Shown: one piece after another, positions 41,143 through 53,388 of the stretch
How the letters are laid out: the number at the start of each line of letters is the position of its first letter
Position numbering within the stretch: position 1 is the first letter of the stretch
Assembly (NCBI GenBank): GCA_028023455.1
Contig: JAQFVV010000982.1
Span: 62,001 to 126,000, forward strand
Direction: 5' to 3'
DNA: 64,000 nt
Source: Epiperipatus broadwayi
Lineage: Eukaryota; Onychophora; Udeonychophora; Euonychophora; Peripatidae
Position numbers and translations under genes: made by a program
The notes under the pieces: generated by a model
What the model saw: only the letters and a program-made list of their open reading frames with translations
The model's database searches: none
Told to the model about the DNA's origin: nothing

Positions 41143-42889
41143 TTTTAAACTATAAGATAAATTTTGTCTAATATTTTGCAGACTAAATAATATGACGTCA
41201 CCAATTATACATTCAGAGCATCGAAAATGAGTTTTAGTTTTAACAGCCCCGATAATATTAAATGAAATATCACTTTAATAAATATAATAATAAATAATCA
41301 TAACTTATAAATATATATAATTGAAATAAAATTTGCTTCAATGTTCATATTTGCTTGATGATGATGAGGATTAGTATAAGATTTTAGCTGACCAGTTTAT
41401 GACATATATTGATTATATGCTACTAATAGATTATTCGTCTTCATGATAACTTTTTGAATACTTAGAAGTTACTTGGCTTGATTTTCTGATTGTAAATATC
41501 TTAGAATGTTGTAATATTTTCAATCGGCACATATATACATATAATCTTGGATACTATCTAAAGAATTCAGTTTTACATTATGTATTTCAGATGAAGATGT
41601 GATTACTAGATAGAATAATTTCAGCTTGTTTTATCTGTTTTTAATTAACACTCTGTTTCATTACATTGTAGCTGAAAAATTACTTATAAAATACACACAT
41701 GTTGTTAACTTAATATTACTTTAAATCAACGCTTCTCTATTCATATCAAAAAAAAAAAAAAAACCACAAAGTATAATCATATATAACTTTGTTAAACTAG
41801 GTTATGTATACAATCAATACTTTTATACACTCATTCTTTGAGTTTAATATATTTAACTCTCCATTGATGGACTTCTTTGATTATTTATGTCAGAGCTTCT
41901 CAAACAGGGGCCTACATTTTCATCAAAGGTAGTCATAAAAATAAATTTAAATTTAAATTAGAAATAGAAAATTAGATTTACTTTTATTATATAGAGGTAT
42001 TTGTTAAATTTTAATATAAAAATTTACACAATGTAGTATGACATAATAATCGCTGTGTTTATTTTAAAATTGATATAAATCAGCAATATAAACTCTGAGG
42101 AATATTCTTATTTGTAAAGTTTATTAATTTTATCTATATAATGAGTATCACTGGTGCTAGTGAATTTGATATTTCATTAAAAATTTAACTCTGAGATAGA
42201 TAAGCATCTAATGAAACACAATGTATTTATAGTGACCAGTCAGTCAAAGACAGTAAAATACCAAAGAATACTAAGTTACAAGGAACAGTGTCTTGTATTT
42301 AACTAGAACTAGCAGAAATGTGCACAATGTTTTCCATAACAGGTAGCAAGGGGCAGAAAATGTCATGTGACAAAAGTCATAAATATAATCCTTCTTACTT
42401 CATATACAGATACGTACTTCATATAATGATCCACACAAGCCTACATGTGTTATATCTGGAAACAGTTGTTAAGTGATTTATGAGACCTGAATAACATAGT
42501 CACCATTAAGATACTGTGTATAGTAAACTCAAGAGTAAGATAATTGAATATTTAAAAGAAAGGCTAAAGAATTGAAATGACAATCTAAGTTTTTATCAAA
42601 GTGTAATAAACTAAAAAACAAATTAGTAAAAGCTTCCTTTGAAATTGCTTTACTAGTTACTAAAGCAAAACAAAAAACAAAGCTTATATAATTGGTGAAG
42701 ATATTGTTTTACCAGCAGCAATAAAAAAATATAAAACTATCCTTTCTTCTGAAATGACAACCACTTTAAAATACATATATGACAGACAAAGAAAGATAGC
42801 ATTGCTAACAATACTATCTGTAAATAAAATTTGGTTATTTAACTGAAATATAACTCACTCAGGTAGTTATATGAATCTGAAAAAATAGG

Positions 42890-43745
42890 TCAAATTTTAT
42901 ATATTTTAAAACAGTTGTATGGCATTATACTACTTAGTTATTATTGGTGACTCAAGATTTTACAGATAGCTCTAGAATAGGATAGAAATATTTTTTTAGA
43001 AACCTGTTAATAAGCATATAAAAGGATCATGTGACTTATTATAAAACTTTATAACCAAAGAATAGTGACAGTTTACAATTGTTATAGGACAGATATTTGT
43101 AAAATATAAAGTAACTGACATAGTATCAGATCATTCTAACTATGCAAGAGAGATAGCTTGATCTTAAAACTTCATGATATTTCATGTTAATTCTAGAATG
43201 GAATAAAGAAGTGAAAGATGACTTGTAAATGTATAAGTGTTTTAGTTACAAGATTTGTATTCTAGTTATCACTGATGAAGGCAACATTCAGAAACTGGTC
43301 AGGAGATATAGCTTTTACAGCAGTATACCATTTAGTATTCATTGATTACTCAAGTTTACAGTAAATGGCTTTAGAATACAGGGGAAATAACCACACATAT
43401 ATAAAGTGTGGAAGGGACCTATAGTTGTCAAAGAAATTAGGTCTTTAAAATATACAAAAATGATTTGCTGCCAGACTCAGGTAAATATACAAGTTGATTA
43501 GTATAAGTTTTAATCTTAGATATTATTTTGAATGATATAAAAAAGTACAAGATGGCTGCAAGCATAGGTGTATTAATGCCAGCTTTGAATTATAGTTTTC
43601 ACTGATTAAAGCAAAAGCCCGAAACAGCTCTTGAGAATCAACTTTTTAGCACTATACAATATGATGTTCATTTATTACTCAAATTTATAGTAGATGATTC
43701 TAGTGTAGGGGGAAAGAACTGCTTTTGGACAAATAAGAATAAGTA
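42890..43745. repeat. Diverged threefold tandem repeat
   Basis: Similar blocks (cagtataccatttagtattcattgattactcaa and variants, followed by tctagaata-g-gg) recur near 42920, 43323 and 43652. Two of them are preceded by cactgat-aa-gc...gaaac. Repeat spacing is about 400 and 330 bp. Confidence 0.5.
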
Positions 43746-43851
43746 TATGAGGTAGCCATGTGATATTGATATTATAAAAAATAAATTACATACAGATTTA
43801 ACTGTTGAGATTCCCTTTTTTTATAGAATGACCTGTATGCATATATTATTG

Positions 43852-43966
43852 TTTTTTTTTTCATATGTCATAGCATTGTCCGGAAGGTGAACCCACAACA
43901 ACCATCTGCAATCAACTGCTTGCTTGCCAACCAGCTGTGCTGACCTCTCGGCTAGCAACGCTTGAC
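43852..43966 (-). mobile_element. Short tRNA-like SINE, copy 3
   Basis: Minus-strand copy with a T run on the plus strand (43852-43860). A perfect 11-bp target-site duplication atatattattg is found at 43841-43851 and 43967-43977. Confidence 0.85.
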
Positions 43967-44211
43967 ATATATTATTGTTTTGTATGCACACATTTTCAGA
44001 TTACAAAAAAATTAAAACTGCGTGAATATGTTATTGCCCTCTATTTTCTTAAGTTAAAAGTAGATTTTAAAAAAACTTTTTTAAGTAGCTATCCCATAGT
44101 CGATCCATATAAAAAAAATTTTGTTAGTAAACAAATATCTATATATTTCCAAAAAGACAATAGAGCAAGCAAAAAAAACAAAAAACAAAAACATTTTCAT
44201 CATTCAATTAT

Positions 44212-44316
44212 ATTTTTTTCTCATGTTTCATAGCATCAGTCACGAAGTGAACCTGCTAACCCAGGACAACTGCTTGTAAAGCAGCTGTCACTGACCTCTC
44301 GACCACCAATGCTTGA
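44212..44316 (-). mobile_element. Short tRNA-like SINE, copy 4
   Basis: Minus-strand copy with a perfect 14-bp target-site duplication catcattcaattat (44198-44211 and 44317-44330). The T run follows the left duplication. Confidence 0.85.
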
Positions 44317-44466
44317 CATCATTCAATTATTTGCCATTCTATTACATAGTGCTTCTGATTTCTTGTTTCGTTTTGAAGAAGTAATGGAGAAACTACTGTA
44401 AGGTTGTTTAATTTTACATTAATCTTACGTATATGTATACAGATAACTAAATTTCAGATTTATCAT

Positions 44467-44577
44467 ATGTCAAGCGTTGGTGGTCGAGTGGTCAGCATAG
44501 CTGCCTTCCTAGCAGTTGTCCCAGGTTCGAGGGTTCGCTTTCTGGCCGATGCTTTGACACATGAAAAAAAAAAAAAA
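44467..44577 (+). mobile_element. Short tRNA-like SINE, copy 5
   Basis: Plus-strand copy with A tail (44564-44577). Its ends, gtcaagcgttgg and ccgatgctttgac, pair over about 12 bp. It has an A-box-like tggtcgagtggt and a B-box-like ggttcgag. No clear target-site duplication. Confidence 0.75.
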
Positions 44578-44766
44578 CCCATAAATATATGAAATTGAAT
44601 GGTCGTATTTACTTTTCAAATACATTAATTATTACACACGCACACATATATATATAATTGCACACTACGTGCATGTTCATGCCAAGGCCATTTATCTTTT
44701 TATGTGTATAAAAATAAATACTATTTATACAGAGGAAAGTTTTTTAAAACAGTTTTAAAATCCTAC

Positions 44767-44986
44767 CTCATTAGCTACTTCACTAACGTTGAAATCAACG
44801 TAAACTTCTTGAAATACGTCTGGCATATATTTTTCGGCTAATTCAAAACAATGTTCTTCTCTAAAAGTTATATCACTTTTTATTCCCATTTCAGAAAAAT
44901 ATTCATCGTGAAGAATAGCATATTTGGCAGATAAATCATATGAATATTCTGTTATGATTACCCAAATAAAATAGTTTTGTAGAACC
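44767..44986 (-). CDS. M13 (neprilysin-like) gene, middle exon
   Basis: 220 nt encoding one trailing base plus 73 codons. The acceptor is a long T tract ending TAG|GGTTCT, the donor GAG|GTAGGA, with exit in phase 0. The peptide starts V-L-Q-N-Y-F-I-W, matching the M13 pattern (Y-L-x-W after the small-domain helices). It goes on with D-L-S-A-K-Y, carries E-E-H-C-F-E-L-A-E (a Cys conserved in the family) and P-D-V-F-Q-E-V-Y-V-D-F. This order and spacing are those of the region upstream of the W-M-D helix in M13 enzymes. Exons for the membrane anchor and N-terminal lobe should lie to the right but were not recognised. Expression and topology cannot be inferred from this exon. Confidence 0.8.
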
Positions 44987-45204
44987 CTAAAAAAAAAAAA
45001 AAAATCATTATTATTATTTCTATCATATTTGTTGATATTTTTCAGTTTTATGTAAATTGATATTGGTTGCAATTTTTTATTTTAAAGTTTTATAGATTAC
45101 ATATAGTATAAATAAAAATATTATTATAAATACAATTAAATTATTATATATAACAATTTTAAAAATTACATGATCAACATTTCTTATGCTTGCTTATAAC
45201 TGTT

Positions 45205-45445
45205 ATTAAAACGAACAAAACTCTTTATACGTATTGCCATTCAGTGTAAGCTAGAGTAATCAATAGATGCCAGAAGGCTTATGCATAAAATCCCCATCCT
45301 GCTTGTGGAAGAAGGCCACAAGCAAGAAACTAGTCTGGGGATATTGGATGAGTAGGCACTAGATGCCTACTCCAATTTCCCAGACTGGCGTCCATTGATT
45401 ACTGAGTGGCAATACGTATAGAGAGTTTTGCCTGTTTTAATAATT
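45205..45445. mobile_element. Foldback/MITE family copy 3
   Basis: Terminal arms (ttattaaaacgaacaaaactc... and its reverse complement) extend about 60 bp with few mismatches. The internal block near 45307-45363 is the reverse complement of 3819-3870 in copy 1, so the core has flipped relative to the arms. Confidence 0.7.
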
Positions 45446-45449
45446 TAAA

Positions 45450-47280
45450 AAATGAATATATTGGCACCAACAAGGATTTGAGTATTACATCATCAGATTT
45501 TCAATAAGATGGATGGCTGAAGAGTTGGAGGATGGAGGGAACTGGTCTATTCATTAAAGTTTAAAAATTTACTGTCTTATTATAAATTGAGCACTCATTA
45601 TATATGTGTGTGAAAGATGATAGTCTGAAGAAACAGATAAAGTCCTGGTTCAGCATGAAATATGCATATTGGAGATCATTTATGTTTTCCACATTTTGTG
45701 GTCATATGTATTGGTTATTTAAGATGGAGTAGATAGATCAAGAAAGTTTGAAAGCCTATATTCAAATCCCCTTCAATTGCATTTTAGAGTTTGGTATTTA
45801 AAATACACTAGTATTCATTTATTATACTTAATTAAAAAATAAATATTAAGAATTATTATTGCAAAGTGGATTGACAAACACATTCACAATATCTCAAAGT
45901 GGATTGCTGGAAACTTGTAGATTATTCACTGATTACTTGCACTCTTAGTAATGTGTGGACCACTAAAGTGAAAAAGTGAAAAGACCAAAAATTAATAATA
46001 CAAAACTTTCATGTCATGATACAATAAGTAAAAATAAATAAATGTTAAACATAAAACATGAGGGGGTGAACTTAAGTATATGGTAATAACTAAAAGCTAT
46101 ACAGATCCTCATGTCAGTAGGGTGTAATCAAGGAAAGATAATGATCAATAATATTTTTTTAAATTTTATAACTGTATGGAAAGCAGTTAAGACCATGAAA
46201 ATTATCCATTGATTTATTTAAAGCATTCTTAAGTGTTGTGATATTTCTTAAAGAACTTATAAAAGAATAATTCTTATTAATCTGTTTTTTTGTTATACCT
46301 AGCAAGTAATACTATTTTATTACTAATCCCAGATTGAACCATCATATTAACATTGCAATACAGATATATTATTAATTATAATTAATCATAAGGATTTATT
46401 TTATTTAAAAGTTGGGTTTGAAACAATTCTTCCATGCAAAAGTCAATTTAGTTTATGTCAATAGAATCTATTACTGGCTCATAAAAAATAATATTATGTT
46501 GCAAGTTAATTTTTTGCATTTTGATTTGATAATTTTATTCAAGCTGAACGTTCTCAAAAAAAGTTGATTTACTGGGTGCTCTGGTGAAATAGTATAGCAT
46601 TATTTAATAAAGATGAGGCCCTATCAGCCATAATAAATGTCCATAATTTAAGGTGCAGCTATGACTACAAAATAATTAAGATTATTTTGCTAAATTTAAT
46701 CCATCATTTAAAAGTGTGAATGTAATTAACTGTTGATGGAATGGTCTCATTTCGATTTAATTTTTCAATTTAATTTAATTTTGGAGAAATATTTACAATC
46801 TATATGATGTAAGCAATTTAAATGACATCATCAGTAAAGCCTGTTAGAGCATAAATTATTCTGAATTATATATAACTATATTTTGAATCTTTGCTGACAT
46901 AGTATATATTTTTGTTATATTCTTTGATTACATTTTCAATAAATAAGATAATTTACTAGATATGTGTCACAAATTATTTTAGGTAATTATATATTAGACT
47001 TATGACGAAAGTCAATGGTTTAAACAAATATCTAAATAAAGACTAAATTTAACACATTTGCAATGTTCTAATAAGGAAATGAAATACTTTTTATGTGAAT
47101 ATTATATAATATTCCAATCAGGAGAAAGTTGTTAGTTAAAATGTTGGTGTTCCTGCTAATTTTAAAACTTAATGTATGCCATGACGTCATGAAAAAATGG
47201 TGGGATGACTAATCGATCATTTAAAAAAGTAAGGTATACACGTGATTTACTATTCAGGTTTAATTTCTGTCAAGTAAATT
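45450..47280. other. Non-coding with SINE-like remnant
   Basis: The stretch 45600-45690 resembles the CTGATGA-type repeat (ggttcagcatgaaatatgcatattggagatcattta) but lacks the CTGATGA heptamer. Nothing else is identified. Confidence 0.4.
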
Positions 47281-47289
47281 CTTTTGAAT

Positions 47290-48235
47290 GACTTTTTTTA
47301 CCCAACAGGTGAGTCAGTGGAACAAGGGTTGCAGAGACTTTCTAAAGTACAGTCAACAAACACTGAATATGTGCAAATTGTAGTGTACATGAAATATACA
47401 CTGATGCTGCCACTGTGTGATGCAGCAAAGCTAGAATAAAACAAAAAAGGCCTAGAGATTAATTGACGGAATATTGCAAATCAAGGTCACATCAGAAGAT
47501 TTGTAGAGAATCCTCATACATAAGGGACTTGGGACAGGTTATTTGAATATGTGCATTGCCTTTACAGACACTTTGTATAACATAAAGTAAAGCATGTATA
47601 ACAGCAATTGTTTTGCTGGCCTAGTTTATATTCAAAGGTTCTATTAGTTCCAAGAACTTGACATGTCTGTTCTTAAGCAAAACATGTAAATAGGAAATTT
47701 ACAAAGATCCTACAACCTGTTTTGGCTTGGAATCCTAACAAATTGCTTGTGATTGCCTTCTATGAAGCCCTTCCCACTTACAGGCAATATATGTTCTTAA
47801 TCATGATTAATGGCATGTTTTCCAAATACGTGATGGCTTACCTGTCAATGAAGGCTGATATCAGAAGTACGATAGGGATATTGCAAAAAACAGCAGATTC
47901 CAAAGTTAGGCAAAACTCGGTTTATACTTACTAACTGTAAAACTTTGCTTAAATCAATGTCAATGGGTGCACTGAACTCAACAACAGGATATCCAGAATT
48001 TATTAATTTTTACATGTAATTCTCATTCTAATCCCATGAGTGGGTTATGACAGAGTTGAACCAGTTGTTTCAATTTTATGTGACTCAGAGTCACAGCGAA
48101 AGGGTCAAACAAATAGAGGAAGAGTTTGAAAAGAGAAAGAGTTTAGGAAAAACTAAAACAGATGGCCAACCAACAAGTAAAGCCTGGAAATCAGCAGCCA
48201 AGTCAATTTATCACTGAAGTCTTAGTTTTTGTAAG
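47290..48235 (+). pseudogene. Decayed Ty3/Gypsy integrase
   Basis: The plus-strand reading C-S-*-A-K-H-V-N-R-K-F-T-K (from about 47670) then A-L-P-T-Y-R-Q-Y-M-F-L-I-M-I and F-S-K-Y-V-M-A-Y-L resembles the start of a retroviral-type integrase core (x-G-P-L-P, L-V-I-V-D, F-S-K-x-V). Further on H-S-E-R-V-K-Q-I-E-E-E-F (about 48090) fits the E-R-V-N motif near its end. Catalytic acidic positions are substituted and stops are present. It ends about 240 bp before the LTR-like repeat at 48474, but it looks far more decayed than those repeats. Confidence 0.55.
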
Positions 48236-48473
48236 AAAATATCATGTCAGTAATCCAACCCAACATCAATAGAAAAAGCTTTTTTTCTATATATGATGGC
48301 CCATTTACTATACAGTAGAAAAATGGTTATAAGGGATTTACATAGGAGGATGAGTTGTTATTAAGAAGTTCAAATTATAGTTTTTGAGTTGTATTTTAAA
48401 CTCATAATTAAAAAAGGTGTGATTGGATGTATATAACATACACATATAGGAGTGTGTATATATATATATATAT

Positions 48474-50488
48474 TGTAACGAGCACAGACGTTCGTTACAT
48501 TGTTGTTTTTTTTTAAATTTATTAAACATGAAAGTAAATTAAAAAGTTCGCATTTAAAAATTTTCTTTAAGAATTAAAAATTGAAATTAAATATCATCTT
48601 AAACTCTTATATATTAAATCGCACAGATAATGAAAAATTATTAAAATAAAAATTTATTAAAGAAAAAGTAAATTTTAAAAAGATTTGGAGATAAAATTAT
48701 ATCTTTAAATTTATCTTTAAATATATTTTGATTTGGAAAACAGGTTAATTAATCAGAAATGGAAATGATTGTTAATTAGTTAAATGTAAACCAGCCTTCG
48801 GCATTTTAAATGTAAAAACACCGGTCAGATAAGAAAACAATAAAAACTGTTAGCAAATAAGAAGAAATCCCTATGGAATCGGACCGCAGCGAAAGGACCA
48901 TCGCATCGGTGACGTAATTTAAATTCAATCCTTCACATTAATATAAAAGGAAAATTTGGAAATTATTAATCAGTGACTAGTTATTGATGATTATTACGAT
49001 GTAACAGCTAGGTGTTAGTGCTGAGGGGATTGAAAAAGACGCACAGCTTCAATCCCTTCAGTTCTGCTAAGAAAGGAAGAAAATTGAACCATCGTTTCTA
49101 CATTGAGGACCAACTACACTAAAAAATCTCCGGATGGATAAATAAATCGGCCAACAGGATACCAATTTTCGGACGACGTGGGAATTCACGTTCAAACGGC
49201 AAGAAATATATGAAGATGAACTATTTAAATAACCGTAAGAACTTTAAAATTTATGAACAGTAAATTAAAAACTTTTTCAGATTTAAATGATTGCAATATT
49301 ATTCTATCTGACCAACATTATTTATTAATTAGTTATAATTTTATTTAATGTATTTATTTTGTAAAATCATTTCCATTTATTTATTTTTTGTTCTTTAAGT
49401 TTTATTATGATTTTTGTTTTCCGTTAAATTAATTATAAAAATGTTAAACTTAAGTCGGGCGTGAATGGCTGTATAGATTTGTAAAGTTATATTAGGGGAG
49501 GGTAATCTTAGGTTATTTGTTTCGTGGTTAGATTGGGTCAATGGATTGGATATATTGGTGTGATTAGTAGATGTAATATTGATTCGCTACGGGCAGAATC
49601 GCTTCATACGCCGACGCTCTTCCGATCTCTATGGAAGGAATTATAAGTCGGATACCGCAGTTCCTTTCTATGGAGTTTTTGTTTTATTGCTCTTCTTTAG
49701 AGATAGATGTAATATTCCTATCTCATAAGAGGCAATTTCTTCTTTTAACCTTTTGTGCTGTCGTATTTTATTACATTGAATACATCGATATATCAGATGA
49801 ATTGATGCCAGTTTGACTACGAATTTTAGCCTAAGGTTAAATAGGGATAGAATATTTTAATTTCAATGCAAATCTATGTAGTATTCATGCTCGACCCTAA
49901 ATAAAAATGCATTAAATTTAAGTTGTTTATAGATGCTTGCATGGATTGTTTATCGGTTAACTATGTTTTGCGTTTTCATATTTGATCAAAATATATAGAC
50001 ATTCGATAAATAATGATACCTTACGGTGAGTATCTAAAATGTATTTATTCAGATGTCTTTTAAGTTATTGGTGACAATGCAAGTATCTTATGGTGAATAC
50101 TATTGGGTTACATATAAATTTCCCTCCGCAATTGTCAGTAATCAATAATTTTATATTTTGATCGCTTATGTTTACTTTGGAATGTTTTTAACCGTGTAAT
50201 CTATGTAACCGATCTATAGCAACTTATTATAACAAGCTTTTATAATCCCATCTGTGCGAACTTAATTAAAATGTAAACTTATAATATAATAGAAATTAAA
50301 ATGTAAATTAAAATCTAAGATAAAGTTAAAAATAATGTTAAAATGTAAAACTAATACTAAAATAATTTTAAATCTTATATATATGTGCATAAATAAATGT
50401 TTGTATGTTAATTACTGGCAGTGGCTTATTTTATTCCTTTTTTTATATATACTCTTAGATTATCTTATTAAATCTCTGCTATTCCACT
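48474..50488 (+). mobile_element. LTR-like 2-kb repeat, copy A
   Basis: Begins TGTAACGAGCACAGACG and a TCGTTACA inverted partner after a (TA)n tract. There is no coding frame. It is followed directly in tandem by copy B: the join at 50489-50492 shares the 4-nt word GAGC with both parental sequences. The middle part (about 48980-49330) differs clearly from B and C, while the rest is nearly identical. A segment at 49613-49628 matches the end of an Illumina adapter. A TATA-like ataaaagg occurs near 48943. Confidence 0.7.
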
Positions 50489-52662
50489 GAGCACAGACGT
50501 TCGTTACATTGTTTTTTTTTTAAATTTATTAAACATGAAAGTAAATTAAAAAGTTCGCATTTAAAAATTTTCTTTAAGAATTAAAAATTGAAATTAAATA
50601 TCATCTTAAACTCTTATATATTAAATCGCACAGATAATGAAAAATTATTAAAATAAAAATTTATTAAAGAAAAAGTAAATTTTAAAAAGATTTGGAGATA
50701 AAATTATATCTTTAAATTTATCTTTAAATATATTTTTGATTTGGAAAACAGGTTAATTAATCAGAAATGGAAATGATTGTTAATTAGTTAAATGTAAACC
50801 AGCCTTCGGCATTTTAAATGTAAAAACACCGGTCAGATAAGAAAACAATAAAAACTGTTAGCAAATAAGAAGAAATCACTATGGAATCGGACTGCAGCGA
50901 AAGGACCATCGCATCGGTGACGTAATGTAAATTCAATCCTTCACATTAATATAAAAGGAAAATTTGGAAATTATTAATCAGTGACTGGAAATTGATTATT
51001 ACGATGTGACTATATGTAGTAGTACGGAGTTGGAGGAATTGACAGACGCACGGTCAATTCTTTCAGCTGTTAAAGAAGGGAGAAATGAACTATCGTTTCC
51101 TACATTGAGGACCAACTAAATTAAAAAACCTCCGAATGAATAAATAAAACAATGGCTAAATGGATACCAATTTTAGGACGGCGTGGGAATTTACGTTCAG
51201 GGCAAGCAACGAATAAAGATGAACTGTTTAAAACTGTAAGAACTTTACAATTAATGAACATTAAGTTAAAAACTTTTCGTATTTAAAATAATTGCATTAG
51301 TTTCCTATCTGACTAAAGTAGTTAAAATGTTATTTGATGTATTTTTTATTTATTTGTTTAAAATCATTTCCATTTATTTAATTTTGTTCTTTAAGTTTAT
51401 TTATAATTTCTGTTTTCCGTTAAGTTAAATTATATAAATGTTAATCTTAAGTCGGGCATGAATAGCTGTATAGATTTGTAAAGTTATATTAGGGGAGGGT
51501 AATCTTAGGTTATTTGTTTCGTGGTTAGATTGGGTCAATGGATTGGATATATTGGTGTGATTAGTAGGTGTAATATTGATTCGCTATGGGCAGAATCGCT
51601 TCATACGCCGCACACTTCCGTTTGCCTATGGAAGGAATTATAAGTCGGATACCGCAGTTCCTTTCTATGGAGTTTTTTGTTTTATTGCTCTTCTTTGCAG
51701 ATAGATGTAATATTCCTATCTCATAAGAGGCAATTTCTTCTCTTAACCTTTTGTGCTGCCGTATTTTATTACATTGAATACATCGATGTATCAGATGGAT
51801 TGATGCCAGTTTGACTGCGAATTTTAGCCTAAGGTTAAATAGGGATAGAATATTTTAATTTCAATGCAAGTCTATGTAGTATTCATGCTCGACCCTAAAT
51901 AAAAATGCATTAAATTTAAGTTGTTTATAGACGCTTGCATGGATTGTTTATTGGTTAACTATGTTTGCGTTTTCATATTTGATCAGAATATATAGACATT
52001 CGATAAATAATGATACCTCACGGTGAGTATCTAAAATGTATTTATTCGGATGTCTTTTAAGTTATTGGTGACAATGCAAGTATCTTATGGTGAATACTAT
52101 TGGGTTACATATAAATTTCCCTCCGCAATTGTCAGTAATCAATAATTTTATATTTTGATCGCTTATGCTTGCTTTGGAATGTTTTTAACCGTGTAATCTA
52201 TGTAACCGATCTATAGCAACTTATTATAACAAGCTTTTATAATCCCATCTGTGCGAACTTAATTAAAATGTAAAATCAGAATGTAATAGTAATTAAAGGT
52301 AAATTAAAGTCAAAAATCAAAGTTAAAAATAATGTTAAATGTTAAAATGTAAAACTAATACTAAAATAATTTTAAATCTTATATATATGTGCATAAATAA
52401 ATGTTTGTATGTTAATTACTGGCAGTGGCTTATTTTATTCCTTTTTTTATATATGCTCTTAGATTATCTTATTAAATCTCTGCTATTCCACTGAGCTAGT
52501 GACATGGGCTAACGACCGGAATCAAAATTTAAAAAAAAAAAAAAAAAATTTTTTTTTTTGACTTATGTATCTGCCTACTTTATAAATTTTTCTAGGTTCA
52601 AATGCCTAGATGGCGCCCCGTAGTGCAGTTTACATGAAGTCCCCATTCTCCGGATCGTTACA
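50489..52662 (+). mobile_element. LTR-like repeat, copy B, with complete 3' end
   Basis: Nearly identical to copies A and C. It extends beyond the length of A to end in GGATCGTTACA at 52662, giving TG...CA termini and a full unit of about 2.2 kb. The sequence just after it (actggctttcccaatctggggcc) resembles the primer-binding-site zone after a 5' LTR. A ctagatggcgcc word lies near 52606. Confidence 0.65.
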
Positions 52663-53388
52663 ACTGGCTTTCCCAATCTGGGGCCGATCTTTAATAAACC
52701 ACAAATACCCTGAGCAAATTTTGTCAAAATGAAATATTTTTATCTGTTTACATAAAGTCGTATACTTTAAATCTGATAAAAGCACTGCCAGAAAGAAATA
52801 GCACATATATTAAACACGAGAAAGTATAAATAATTCTAAACTGTATTTCGTTAAAAAGAAAGTCAAAAGGTTGCGATTGATATGTTTTTTGTTGTTGTAA
52901 TATAAATTATACTTTAATGTGTATAGGTGCGCACAGCCACGTAAGTTTATGATCGAAATGTGGTGCCTTACGATGAGTACCTTTGGGAATTACTTCAGTG
53001 TAACCCTATGTATGCATTTCAATCAGTCATAAATAAGTTGGTGGTGTTTATAATTGTGCGGCAAATAGACACGTTTAAACCCATTATTTCTTAAAACATA
53101 TTTATCTCAATGCAACCTTATTTAAATAAATAATTTATAAAATTTGCTTGTCATGCCGTGTGTAAAAATAAAATGGATTAAAAAAAAAGTTAGAACTCTG
53201 GTCGGGAGGAGGTGAACGTAAATGGTCCTTGGAAAACGATAGTAAACATTTTTCTTTTTGTATATAGTCTTTTTGTAAAATTATTAACCAAATGTTTTGT
53301 AAATTTTGTTAATCGTGTACCGTAATTACTAACCCTAAGTAAAATTTTTTTTTTTTTGATCATTTTTTTTTAAGTAACTTTACTGATA
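52663..53388 (+). mobile_element. Short internal region between LTR-like copies
   Basis: 726 bp between copies B and C with no gag or pol frame. If B and C are the two LTRs, the element is a large-LTR, gene-less derivative. No polypurine tract is seen just before 53389, which weakens that reading. Confidence 0.45.

Larger units (their letters stand above)
40555..44766 (-). other. Intron of the M13-like gene (about 4.2 kb)
   Basis: Contains the hAT MITE, a diverged threefold repeat (42.9-43.75 kb) and three short SINEs. A lone hAT-like terminus (cagagcttctcaaacagggg) is seen at 41891, without a partner end. Confidence 0.65.

Noticed and set aside
41891-41930. Second hAT terminus (cagagcttctcaaacagggg)
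   Set aside because: No complementary end or 8-bp duplication could be found nearby.
44404-44592. 62-residue frame across the 44.5-kb repeat, and the tRNA-like sequences as tRNA genes
   Set aside because: Target-site duplications, tails and defective T-arms show SINE insertions and not tRNA or protein genes.
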